This document shows positions 48,368-60,000 of a stretch of 64,000 nucleotides of DNA, in pieces; within the stretch, counting starts at the first letter, position 1, and each line of letters starts with the position of its first letter. The DNA comes from Stictocephala bisonia (taxonomy: Eukaryota; Arthropoda; Insecta; Hemiptera; Membracidae): positions 37,501 through 101,500 of the forward strand of contig JAQJVL010000253.1 of the NCBI GenBank assembly GCA_035578905.1. The letters run 5' to 3'. The notes beneath the pieces were generated by a model, which saw only the letters and a program-made list of their open reading frames with translations, searched no databases and was not told the origin of the DNA. The translations under genes were made by a program, and so were the position numbers.

Positions 48368-48500
48368 CTCTCTCTCTCTCTCTCTCCTCACCTGAAGAAA
48401 GTGCCAGTGGTATTGAAAATTTGTGTGATTATGGGGTTCTTTTGTGTATGTTACTACTACTCTGGTGTTAGTGAACTTGTTTTCTAAGGTAAGTTTGCTG
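48173..48500. repeat. 75-bp inverted repeat flanking a (CT)n tract
   Basis: 48173-48246 (CAAGTTCACTAACACCAGAG and AACATACACAAAAGAATCAC) is mirrored at 48425-48500. Between the arms lies CT-rich DNA. A third partial copy (GTGTTAGTGAACCTGTCTTC) is near 48687. In duplication 2 only the left arm (56684-56758) is present next to the microsatellite; the array follows instead of the right arm. Confidence 0.88.
48243..48386. repeat. (CCCT)n-(CT)n microsatellite
   Basis: CTCC/CCCT repeats then a pure CT run to about 48365 with a CCCC interruption. Open frames across it on both strands are artefacts. Confidence 0.97.
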
Positions 48501-49028
48501 ATTTCCTATCTCTCCAATATACAATATACTCATTCGATGATTTAGAGTCAACTATTGAGTCTACTGTCAAGATTCTTTGAAAAGTTTTCTGTATTTTGGT
48601 TTACAATGTTATAATTGGTTATCAATTTATTGGTTATACTCTTGGTGGCACTGAACATTTGTGAATTTGCATTCTCTACTGCAAAGTGTTAGTGAACCTG
48701 TCTTCTTAGGTACTGTATTTTTGCTGATGCCCTATAGTATATTTCAGTGAGTCTCAAATAATAATGCTGTACTGTTAAAGTTTACCTCCTTCTTATCAGA
48801 CTTAAACTTTGAAGGGTAGGTTATATAAGACTGTTATAAGTAGAGGAGAGTATAACTGTTTGTGCTGGAATTATGATAAAAAAAATAAATGATAAATAAA
48901 TAAACGATAAGAAAGAATGAGATTGTAGATGGTAGTTGCCAAAAGTTTGAGCCATTTCTAAAGCCTGAGTAATTCAACATGTGCTCCTGAATAAATTGTT
49001 TAAACTATATTTTCAGTGATCTACCTAC
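48501..49028. other. PAL intron sequence, no feature
   Basis: AT-rich sequence downstream of the donor of the 49029 exon (minus). A T-rich (AAATAAATGATAAATAAATAA) run lies near 48885. Confidence 0.45.
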
Positions 49029-49141
49029 TTGGTTGGTGGGTCCCCAGTGGTCAAGAATGGTTTCAGCTAGGGGATCCAGCGTGAACCCTTGAACAGGGAT
49101 CATGGGAGAAGTGTAACCATTTACCGCATACACCAGGTCCC
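49029..49141 (-). CDS. peptidyl-alpha-hydroxyglycine alpha-amidating lyase (PAL), penultimate exon
   Basis: A 113-nt exon after the acceptor CTGTTTCAG, ending at ACCAA|GTAGGT. It encodes 37 codons plus two leading bases: DLVYAVNGYTSPMIPVQGF, then TLDPLAETILDHWGPTNQ. YAVNG...P..GFTLDP is a PAL propeller segment. It ends in phase 0, so it joins VFQNPHDV of the 43309 exon. It begins two bases into a codon, so an upstream exon is required; I do not find it before the N gap at 51881. It is less AT-rich than its surroundings. The family call rests on both exons together. Confidence 0.82.
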
Positions 49142-49283
49142 CTGAAACAGATATCGTTAGGTGGAAATTGCAACCTAGACCTTGACAATTAAGTCCAGTT
49201 TTAGCATACTAGAGATTTAAATAAAAGAATCAAAATCGTTTATTACGATATACATTTTACGTATTTGTTACATCAAATATCAT

Positions 49284-49518
49284 AAATTTTTTTTAAAGGA
49301 GAGGCCAACCTCCTTCTTTCCCTTACTCTGCCCATTCCTCATAGACTATTGATCTGTGCAAGGAACTTAATCAGACAGAGTACAGGGGCGAACCAGTACA
49401 GTAGAAGGTGAATATTACTGTTAAATCTTCCGGTCTAGGCCGGATTCGAACCAGCGCCATCTCTAACCAAAGCTCAAAGTCCTGACGCCTTAGACCACTC
49501 GGCCACCGGCTTGCCCAT
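49284..49518 (-). repeat. tRNA-derived SINE
   Basis: The minus strand starts GCCGGTGGCCGAGTGGTCTA, a typical leucine/serine tRNA D-arm with an A box. It then carries GGTTCGAATCCGG, a B box at tRNA spacing, followed by an unrelated body and an A-rich tail (TTTAAAAAAAATT near 49290). The two acceptor strands cannot pair, so it is a SINE and not a functional tRNA. A short duplication (ATAAAAGAAACAATTATAAA) lies beside its head. Confidence 0.8.
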
Positions 49519-49689
49519 AAAAGAAACAATTATAAAAGAATGTTATAAAAGAAACAATTATAAAACTGGAACACTATATCAATGGTGTTTGCGAGACAAG
49601 TAAATTAAAGTTTATGGTGTAACCCTCATATACCCTGAGATAAGAGAACCTGACACCACTCTTGTGCGTATATTACTACAGCTATAGTA

Positions 49690-50075
49690 AATTGTATGAG
49701 TGCGGATGACCTGTGTAGTCTGGTTCTGTGGTAGTGGTGTAACTGAGTTCAACTTATGCTCAGAAGGGGCCATTTATTAATAGCCCAATAGCCAGGGCAA
49801 CTGAGGGAACTACAGCTTTATGTGAAATTGGTCTGATTTTCAGCTGGTTGACAAGCCTGATACTGAGTTATCTTCCTTATACAACATCTTGGACACTGAC
49901 TACCACTCAACATGGACAACCCAGAATTCTCTAGTAGTGTCCATGCCAATAGCAAGAATTGAGTGGATGCCATGTCGTATTAAGAGGACCGAGCATACAC
50001 TATCGTCTACAATCTTCATAGCACTTTATCCCCAAGTTGCCAGCATATACTAGTGCCGACAAGTATGCAAGTCGT
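49690..50075 (-). repeat. 45470-type SINE-like repeat, diverged copy
   Basis: Reverse complement of the 45470 family. GGTCTGATTTTCAGCTGGTT, CCAGAATTCTCTAGTAGTGT and TATTAAGAGGACCGAGCAT correspond to blocks of 45500-45750 on the opposite strand. A separate tail fragment of the family in the plus orientation follows at 50110-50150 (ATATTCGCCCATATCTTGAC). Confidence 0.75.
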
Positions 50076-51880
50076 AAATGATTAACCAATATCACCCTAC
50101 AATCATTCGAAATCCATATTCGCCCATATCTTGACGATGGGCGTCTAGGGAATAAATAAATTTATTCCTAGGGAATTTAGATCAAGCAGAAAACGGTGAT
50201 TTATAATCGGAATAGATTATAGGAAATACCATTTTGTCAGCATGGAAAAACAAACACTTTTGGCAGCCTACCAATGTTAGAGTTAATATGCGTATATCTT
50301 TCGATATAAATTTAATATCGCAGTTACAATGATAAGATAAGACTGTGTCAGTAATAAAGTAATATTATTTTTATCAGGGCAGCAATCAAGAGTAATGTAG
50401 TTGAAAGACAATGGATGGTTTAGTGGCTGAGTTACAGACCCATACAGTTGTATTAACCCACACACCAGCCCATAAACATATAGTAGTACTGACCACCCAC
50501 CCACCTGCACATACAGTACAGTACAGTGATATTGCATGATGAATCAAACCCTGAAAGGATTAGGACAATAATTTGTCAATGATTAGGACAAATTCCAACT
50601 CCTACAAAAAATGTTTAATAACACTTGGTAATACCTCATTGATAACATCTCAGGTTTTCAAAATCTGTGTGATAGTTTAAGTAGGTTTTTTAGACCTTAC
50701 AAAATATTAGTCAATACAATTTTTACTATAGAATCCACCCTATAAACCAGTGCATAAAATAACATGTTAACTAGGCGACTCAAGTGTTGCCTAGTTCCAA
50801 GATTTTGTCACCCAGTGGAGGTAACTGGTGCCAGCAAATTTTAAGGGACAAAATCATCAATTTAAGTAATGTTCTGCAAAATTTAAATTTTGACCTCATG
50901 CAAATTATTATGCTTTTTAAGCTTTGTAAAAAGTACAAACAAAGGATTTTTTAAAGTTAGGATTAATGGATTACTTCATTGTGATCAAGGTCAGGTACGT
51001 GAAGTGTAGTGATATGCACTTAGCAGTCAATGCAGTGGAGTATTAAGTGTGGGTGGGTGCGGCAAACAAAATGTTCTATAATAAAATCGTTCTCAATTTA
51101 TTGTTTACTTTAAATATTTCTTTCTACCAAAGTAAAAATACAATTCAAACTATTGTATCTTAATTAGTTTTTATTAAAGATAAAATAAATCATAAGCTTG
51201 GTTTCTCAACAAAATATTCCTACAAATACGTTAAGAAATCGTAATATGTAAAAAATCTCAATAATACCAAAATAAGGCTTAAGAGGGCTCTAAAGGGAAA
51301 GAAAATATAGAAGTCATGCGACACTAGCGATAGAAGTTGGAACTACGTCCAGTTTAATCCGCCGGACGAAGTGCAATATAGTCCCAAGAATCATTTCCTG
51401 TATAGTAAGTTTTCGTAGTATTTTCAACCGGAAACCCAATTACCCCTTCCTCCCGTCTGCCGTCTCCTCAGGTGGCTACACGCCCGACCTTCTCTGTCTG
51501 AATGTATGTTGAGCGGAAAGGCCAATTCTTTTCAACAATTGTCAATTTTCCAGTCAGTACCGGTTTTGCTGCTGTATTTTATTTCTTAATATTTTTTATG
51601 TCATTTTGTTTTTATAAAAAAATAGTAATATTTGTTTAGAAAAGTAGACTTTTTACAGCGAAATCAATTTATTCACTAATCAAATAGAGGGGTCTACTAA
51701 AATATTGAATTTCTACTTGAAACGTTTTCCAAAATCATAATTATTGTTCAAATCTTGTTATTCTCAAAACGGTTAAAATTTAACATAGTTTACCATAGGC
51801 ATAGGCTTACCATACTTATATTCTACAATTGCAGAGTTTGATTTATAAACATAAAGATACGCTTTAACTAAAAACTAAAT
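50076..51880. other. no supported gene up to the gap
   Basis: AT-rich. A reversed 36-bp monomer lies near 50480-50520. A GC-richer patch at 51340-51500 (for example CTACACGCCCGACCTTCTCT) may be a repeat end. No upstream PAL exon is recognised. Confidence 0.4.
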
Positions 51881-51980
51881 NNNNNNNNNNNNNNNNNNNN
51901 NNNNNNNNNNNNNNNNNNNNNNNNNNNNNNNNNNNNNNNNNNNNNNNNNNNNNNNNNNNNNNNNNNNNNNNNNNNNNNNN
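51881..51980. other. assembly gap, 100 N
   Basis: Exactly 100 N, the usual placeholder for a gap of unknown length. The right edge enters directly into sequence homologous to 43482. Confidence 0.99.
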
Positions 51981-52304
51981 ATAAATAAAAGTACTGTATG
52001 TTAGAACAATAATCAAATATACATATTTACTTTAGTATGTATGAATAAATTGTTTTATTGCTAAAATAATAATTTTTCAGTTCTTAGGAAAATATAAAAA
52101 ATCATATTACATCTTACTCCGTCAAGATACAGGATAGATGTTGAGTGAGTCTATTGTATGGTAAAGTATTACAGTCCAGACAGGATGTTACTGTATCTAT
52201 TAAAGCCACTTACACATCTTATAAATTCATTCCTTATTATTATATATGAGTGGCATATTTTCTGATCATCTAAAAATAGCTCAAATTACAAAAATACTCC
52301 TTTA

Positions 52305-53000
52305 TGAAAAAAGGCAATTTCCAAGACTTTTCCAGTTTTTGTCTGATAAGTCTGCTTCAAACTTTGTATAATCTGTATGAAGTTACTGTGAAAAAGCCAA
52401 TTGTTAAATTACTTTGAAATTAATAGCCTTTTAGATTATAAGGAACAGCATGGCTTTTCCGGGCTGGTCCACTTTGACAACAGCAGCTGATTGTCTGATT
52501 ATTGGTGTGTTTATGGACCTGAGCCGGGCCTTTGACAGTGGCTCTCATGATAAACTTCTTCAAAATTTGAAAAATTTTGGTGTTGGAGGAATAAATTTTG
52601 ACTGGTTTCAGTCTTATGTTAGCAAGAGGCTTCAGTATGTTCAAGTCACAAATGTAAATCCAATTTTTAAGTCACCGTTGCAGAGGATTATGTATAGTGT
52701 GCCCCAGGGATCTACCCTGGGACCTCTGCTATTTATTTTCTATCTTAGAGGTTTGCCTGGAGTGGTGTCTAGGGATGACAACCTATTTAATGGCCAATTC
52801 GAATGAAGAGTGTTTCAAATTAATTTCTCTTACTGAGTTTTCATTAATAAATACATGTTTTAATCAAAATCTACCTACTAATGTTAACAAAATAAACTCT
52901 ATTGCCTTCCACATGAAACCAAATAAAACAAAAACATAGTTTATTAATTTATAATAAAAAGTCAAACAAACAAAATTTACTAAATTTCTTGGAATGAACA
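52305..53000 (+). pseudogene. LINE reverse-transcriptase remnant, copy 2
   Basis: Same motifs and the same frameshifts as 43805-44500. Small differences include AAGTCACCG for AAGTCGCCG near 52669 and CTACCCTGGG for CTACTCTGGG near 52711, which changes L to P in one alternative frame only. Confidence 0.85.
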
Positions 53001-53969
53001 AATATTGTTTTGAATTTAAAATTATTATTATTCTTCATCGGAAATATTTAAACTGTGTACATTCACTATACTAGATACTGTGATTAGCTATTTAAACAGC
53101 CAAATTTTGAAATTTTTCAAAAAAAAAACCCCAAACTATGCTGGTCAGCAACTTGTAAGAAAAGTTGCTAATTCGATAAAAACTGAAGAAAATAAGATTA
53201 AATTTCAAAACTAATCCAAATTACATTTGAATTATTTGTCACTTTACTCTATTGAGGAGTTTTCAAATTAATAATACAAACTCTAGATTGTAATAATTTG
53301 TATTGTTGTCTATTATTAGTTATATTAGTGTTATTAGTTAAGTACTAAATGTATTTTTGACCCTATTCATACATTGTACTCTGTATTGCATGAAAAATAG
53401 TTTTGTTTGATTGATCTCTAATGTAATTTGAGTTTGAAACATTTTGAGAAGCTAGATGTTTGTAGAAATGTGTCCGGGATAACACAAAAAATAATAATAT
53501 TGGTTCCTACCTAACGGAAAAGCATAGCTTAAGGCGAGAAAAATCTAAACATGAAATTTTCCTTTAATCAAAACAAGAATTTTGGCACTTTTTTTATAAA
53601 ACTTGATAAATTCTAATCTTTGAATGAAAACTCTCATAATAAAAAATTTCCTATTTTACATAAGTTAGGGTTAGTTAGAAAAGCTACAAATAACTATTTT
53701 TCATGCTATTTATTAATGAATAACAAAATATTTAGGAAAAACTACTTTTTATTCTTGATTATTTTGGTACCAATCAATTTTTTAGAACCGATAATCAATC
53801 TATAAACTTTTAAAATTATAAAAATGACAATGTGTTAATTTTAGAATTAAAACGATTTATTTAGCATAATTCTTGGCAAAATAAATAAGTTATTAAAATT
53901 AGTTATGTTTATCGATGCAAACTATTAAGACTATTATTAAAGATTAGTTATCAACAGTAATTGATAGTT

Positions 53970-54370
53970 AATAATCAAGTCGGTACTGGTGGCGCAGTGC
54001 TGTAACCTAGCTACTTGGGGACAAAGTGTTTGGGAGCATCCCGATAGGTTGGATGCTCGGTCCTCTTAATACCGTGGTTGCTATCGGCGTGGACACTACT
54101 AGAGAAGTCTGGGGTGTCCATGTTGGGTGGTAGTCATTGTGCAGATGTTGTGTGGGGGAGATAACTGAGTATCAGGCTTGTCAATTAGCTGAAAATCAGA
54201 CCAGCACTACGTGGTTCGGATTCCACGTAAAGCTGTAGGTCCCTTAGTTGCCCTGGCTGTTGGGCTATTAATAAATTGCCCTTTCTGAGAAACAGTTGAA
54301 CTCAGTTAGTAACCAGACTACACTCATCCACACTCATCCTACACTCATATAATCATTCATATTCGCCTTA
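53970..54370 (+). repeat. SINE-like dispersed repeat, copy in duplication 2
   Basis: Practically identical to 45470-45870; it is part of the large duplication. Confidence 0.75.
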
Positions 54371-56683
54371 AAATACCAACAACGTTGTGTCGGCATCTCA
54401 TATGTAAGAATTGTAAGAATGAAGTAAACTGTCAAATATTTTATTAAAAGTCAGACTGCATTCTGATGAATTCGAAAAATGATTAACTACAGCATTAAAA
54501 AATGTTTAATAACCAGGCTTACACAAGAGATCTAATTTGATCAATTGCCAATCAAAAAGGAGGATCTGACCTCAAACCAACCTTTTTTGCTGCTAACAAA
54601 TTACCTGCCTCATTACTGCAGCACAGTAGTTATAACCTGTCTGAGCGTGATGTAAGGAACACACCGACTGCTGTTACATATTGACTGCTGTGAGGCAACG
54701 TAAGCTCTTTGGGTTTTCCACCTTCTACGAAGAAATATTTTTTATAACAATGTTGGATAACATGCTACATAAGAAAAATGACTGTGTACATGATCGTAAT
54801 AAATGATAAGAGTAGTAGTGACACTTATTCTCATAATACTAAGATAGCACATAACCTTTAAAAAGGATTTAAAAATTATTAACAATATTACGTAAAATTT
54901 TTAAGTTAGTAATAATCCATTATATATTGCTTTGCACCTGACTCATATTTCTAAATTTCCACTCTAGTTTGAAAATTCAGTAGTACTTTGCAAGTTTTAG
55001 TTTTTACTTCTTTTAATCAAATAAAACAAGTTTTCTTGTGATCTTATATATAATTATTTAAGGTTGCGGTTTTTAAGTTATGGGAATTTCATTTCCGCCA
55101 GGCTAGATAGCTTTCAGTTATAAAATCATCACATTTGTCTGTCCACTAATTATGATTTTTAATGTCTATAGGAAAGCAATGTTTTCAGCTTTAGTAACAA
55201 ATCCTACATTGATATTTTCTCAAATTTTCCCTTTCGGCACAGGTGAATACATATGAATTTCTGTTAAATATTCTGATTTTAGTATGAAATGTATTCAATT
55301 TGGTTTAAGTTTCATTTTAGTAACATCATAATCTGAATCTAGGTCAGCATTTTTATATTTTTCAAAATTTTTTAGATTTTGCATTTTCTGTGAACACTAT
55401 CTTTATTTTTACTCCTGTTTTAACAACACACATTTGTAAATTGGGTGGTAGGTGAGCAATTTGAAGTTGTTGTATAATACATAAGTATCAAGTTTTCTTC
55501 TTAAAGTACAAATCAAAGCTATTTGTTGTAGGTCACCCACAGCCTTTACTCCATTTTACATTTACCTGTCAGTAGGGAGTTGACGTGAGCAAATAAATCA
55601 AATGAGAGCTACAGCCCCATTGTCACTGTGAATCATGGCAAGTCACTGTAAAACATTGCGCTTCAATGATAAATAAAATAAAGTTACCATAGATTACAGA
55701 TTGATTTTTATGTACTCTATATAAATACAATTTATTGCATTTATTTATATTAATCAAATTAATTCAGGGATTATTGTTACTATTAGCCGTAGTTTAGATT
55801 AATATTCTACAGTTCTTAACAACGGTATACATTAAAATATTGTTAAGGAACCACAAAACACATGTACATGGTAAACAGTTTGTTATGAAAACTTGGTGAT
55901 ACAAATTTGATTGAAAGAACGTTGAAAGAATATTTAACTAAAAATTATCCAGACATGATGTAATAATAAAATTATTTATGCTTTTCATGGGTGTTTGAAA
56001 GTTGAAAATTGTATTCTGTGCCTGCAACCTGTGCCCTGGTAATGGCAACCTATGCCCTGGTAATGGCAACCTGGTGAACACCAATTTTTTAGTAGCAATA
56101 GTGGCAAATCTTTCTTCCATGAGCGCTACTATTGCTACCAGGTCAGTATTGCGCAAAGAATAGTTCCATAGTTTTAATAAAATATAAACTAAAATCATAA
56201 ACTTTGTTTCCTAAACAAAACAGGAGCTAATTTTATATTTAGCCTACCTGAATTTAAGTGTGGACAAATCTATTTTTACAGGTAATTTTCATAAAACTAT
56301 TTATTTTAATATTAGGGGAGTCAATGTGATTTATAATTTCAATCAGACTCACTCCATTCTTATTAGTATTATAGTAACAGTATAACTTCCTCACAACTGA
56401 TTGTAATCAAATTTCTTTCCCTATGATTTGGGCATTAAAGTCTCTGATTAATATAACGCTATGTTTCTGGTACTCTTTGAAATCAATTTTTTCCCCAATT
56501 AATGTGCCTCATCTCTTTTATTATTTTTTATCATAAGTCCATATACATTTATTATTGTGCAGATTTTATTTATATATTTATTCATTTTTATTTTAAAGTG
56601 AGGTGTAATAATTTTTCATTAGATGATTTCAAGTTAGGTTAAAGGGCACTAGGCCAGGAATTAGTATATTATAGAGATAGGAC
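54371..56683. other. duplicate intron-like sequence, no gene
   Basis: Counterpart of 45871-48172 with scattered substitutions and small indels (for example near 55593 and 56213). Confidence 0.5.
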
Positions 56684-56755
56684 ATCAGCAAACTTACTTT
56701 AGAAGACAAGTCCACTAACACCAGAGTAGTAGTAACAAACACAAAAGAATCACAT

Positions 56756-57071
<316 letters not shown>

Positions 57072-60000
57072 TAACTCTGTACATGTTTGGGTGTATGTGA
57101 GGGACTTAACTCTGTACATGTTAGGGTGTATGTGAGGGACTTAACTCTGCACATGTTAGGGTGTATGTGAGGAACTAACTCTGCACATGAAAGGGTGTAT
57201 GTGAGAGACTTAACTCTGTACATGTTAGGATGTATGTGAGGGACTTAACTCTGCACATGTTAGGGTGTATGTGATGGACTTAACTCTGCACATGTTAGGG
57301 TGTATGTGAGGGACTTAACTCTGTACATGTTAAGGTGTATGTGAGGGACTTAACTCTGCACATGTTAGGGTGTATGTGAGGGACTTAACTCTGCACATGT
57401 TAGGGTGTATGTGAGGGACTTAACTCTGCACATGTTAGGGTGTATGTGAAGAACTAACTCTGCACATGTTAGGGTGTATGTGAGGAACTAACTCTGCACA
57501 TGTTTGGGTGTATGTGAGGAACTAACTCTGCACATGTTAGGGTGTATGTGAGGGACTTAACTCTGTACATGTTAGGGTGTATGTGAGGGACTTAACTCTG
57601 CACATGTTAGGGTGTATGTGAGGAACTAACTCTGCACATGTTAGGGTGTATGTGAGGAACTAACTCTGCACATGTTAGGGTGTATGTGAGGAACTAACTC
57701 TGCACATGTTAGGGTGTATGTGAGGAACTAACTCTGCACATGTTAGGGTGTATGTGAGGGACTTAACTCTGTACATGTTAGGGTGTATGTAAGGGACTTA
57801 ACTCTGTACATGTTAGGGTGTATGTGAGGGACTTAACTCTGCACATGTTAGGGTGTATGTGAGGAACTAACTCTGCACATGTTAGGGTGTATGTGAGGAA
57901 CTAACTCTGCACATGTTAGGGTGTATGTGAGGAACTAACTCTGCACATGTTAGGGTGTATGTGAGGGACTTAACTCTGCACATGTTAGGGTGTATGTGAG
58001 GGACTTAACTCTGCACATGTTTGGGTGTATGTGAGGGACTTAACTCTGCACATGTTTGGGTGTATGTGAGGGACTTAACTCTGCACATGTTAGGGTGTAT
58101 GTGAGGGACTTAACTCTGTACATGTTAGGGTGTATGTGAGGGACTTAACTCTGCACATGTTAGGGTGTATGTGAGGCACTTAACTCTGTACATGTTAGGG
58201 TGTATGTGAGGGACTTAACTCTGCACATGTTAGGGTGTAAGTGAGGGACTTAACTCTGCACATGTTAGGGTGTATGTGAGGGACTTAACTCTGCACATGT
58301 TAGGGTGTATGTGAGGGAATTAACTCTGTACATGTTAGGGTGTATGTGAGGGACTTAACTCTGCACATGTTAGGGTGTATGTGAGGGAATTAACTCAGCA
58401 CATGTTAGGGTGTATGTGAGGGACTTAACTCTGCACACGTTAGGGTGTATGTGAGAGACTTAACTCTGCACACGTTAGGGTGTATGTGAGGGACTTAACT
58501 CTGCACACGTTAGGGTGTATGTGAGGGACTTAACTCTGCACATGTTAGGGTGTATGTGAGGGACTTAACTCTGCACATGTTAGGGTGAATGTGAGGGACT
58601 TAACTCTGCACACGTTAGGGTGTATGTGAGGGACTTAACTCTGCACATGTTAGGGTGTATGTGAGGGACTTGACTCTGTACATGTTAGGGTGTATGTGAG
58701 GGACTTAACTCTGCACATGTTAGGGTGTATGTGAGGAACTAACTCTGCACATGTTAGGGTGTATGTGAGGAACTAACTCTGCACATGTTAGGGTGTATGT
58801 GAGGAACTAACTCTGCACATGTTAGGGTGTATGTGAGGGACTTAACTCTGCACATGTTAGGGTGTATGTGAGGGACTTAACTCTGCACATGTTAGGGTGT
58901 ATGTGAGGGACTTAACTCTGTACATGTTAGGGTGTATGTGAGGGACTTAACTCTGCACATGTTAGGGTGTATGTGAGGGACTTAACTCTGTACATGTTAG
59001 GGTGTATGTGAGGGACTTAACTCTGCACATGTTTGGGTGTATGTGAGGGACTTAACTCTGCACATGTTAGGGTGTATGTGAGGGACTTAACTCTGCACAT
59101 GTTAGGGTGTATGTGAGGAACTAACTCTGCACATGTTAGGGTGTATGTGAGGAATTAACTCTGCACATGTTAGGGTGTATGTGAGGAACTAACTTTGCAC
59201 ATGTTAGGGTGTATGTGAGGGACTTAACTCTGCACATGTTAGGGTGTATGTGAGGGACTTAACTCTGCACATGTTAGGGTGTATGTGAGGGACTTAACTC
59301 TGCACATGTTCGGGTGTATGTGAGGGACTTAACTCTGCACATGTTAGGGTGTATGTGAGGGACTTAACTCTGCACATGTTAGGGTGTATGTGAGGGACTT
59401 AACTCTGCACATGTTTGGGTGTATGTGAGGGACTTAACTCTGTACATGTTAGGGTGTATGTGAGGGACTTAACTCTGCACATGTTAGGGTGTATGTGAGG
59501 GACTTAACTCTGCACATGTTTGGGTGTATGTGAGGGACTTAACTCTGTACATGTTAGGGTGTATGTGAGGGACTTAACTCTGCACATGTTAGGGTGTATG
59601 TGAGGGACTTAACTCTGTACATGTTAAGGTGTATGTGAGGGACTTAACTCTGCACATGTTAGGGTGTATGTGAGGGACTTAACTCTGCACATGTTAGGGT
59701 GTATGTGAGGGACTTAACTCTGTACATGTTAGGGTGTATGTGAGGGACTTAACTCTGCACATGTTAGGGTGTATGTGAGGGAATTAACTCAGCACATGTT
59801 AGGGTGTATGTGAGGGACTTGACTCTGTACATGTTAGGGTGTATGTGAGGGACTTAACTCTGCACATGTTACGGTGTATGTGAGGAACTAACTCTGCACA
59901 TGTTAGGGTGTATGTGAGGAACTAACTCTGCACATGTTAGGGTGTATGTGAGGGACTTAACTCTGTACATGTTAGGGTGTATGTGAGGGACTTAACTCTG

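Larger units (their letters stand above)
43482..48395 (+). repeat. large near-identical duplication, copy 1 (inside the last PAL intron)
   Basis: Aligns with 51981-56970 across its length, including the same LINE frameshifts, the same SINE-like repeat and the same 21-bp mini-duplication near 47520. Differences are scattered single bases and a few short indels. It ends in a CT-rich microsatellite. Copy 2 begins exactly at an N gap. Confidence 0.93.

Noticed and set aside
48080..48395. RE- and SL-repeat frames on both strands
   Set aside because: Translation of CT/CCCT microsatellite; same for 56629-57119.
49434..49516. Functional tRNA-Leu/Ser gene on the minus strand
   Set aside because: A and B boxes are present but the acceptor strands do not pair and an A-tailed body follows, as in a SINE.
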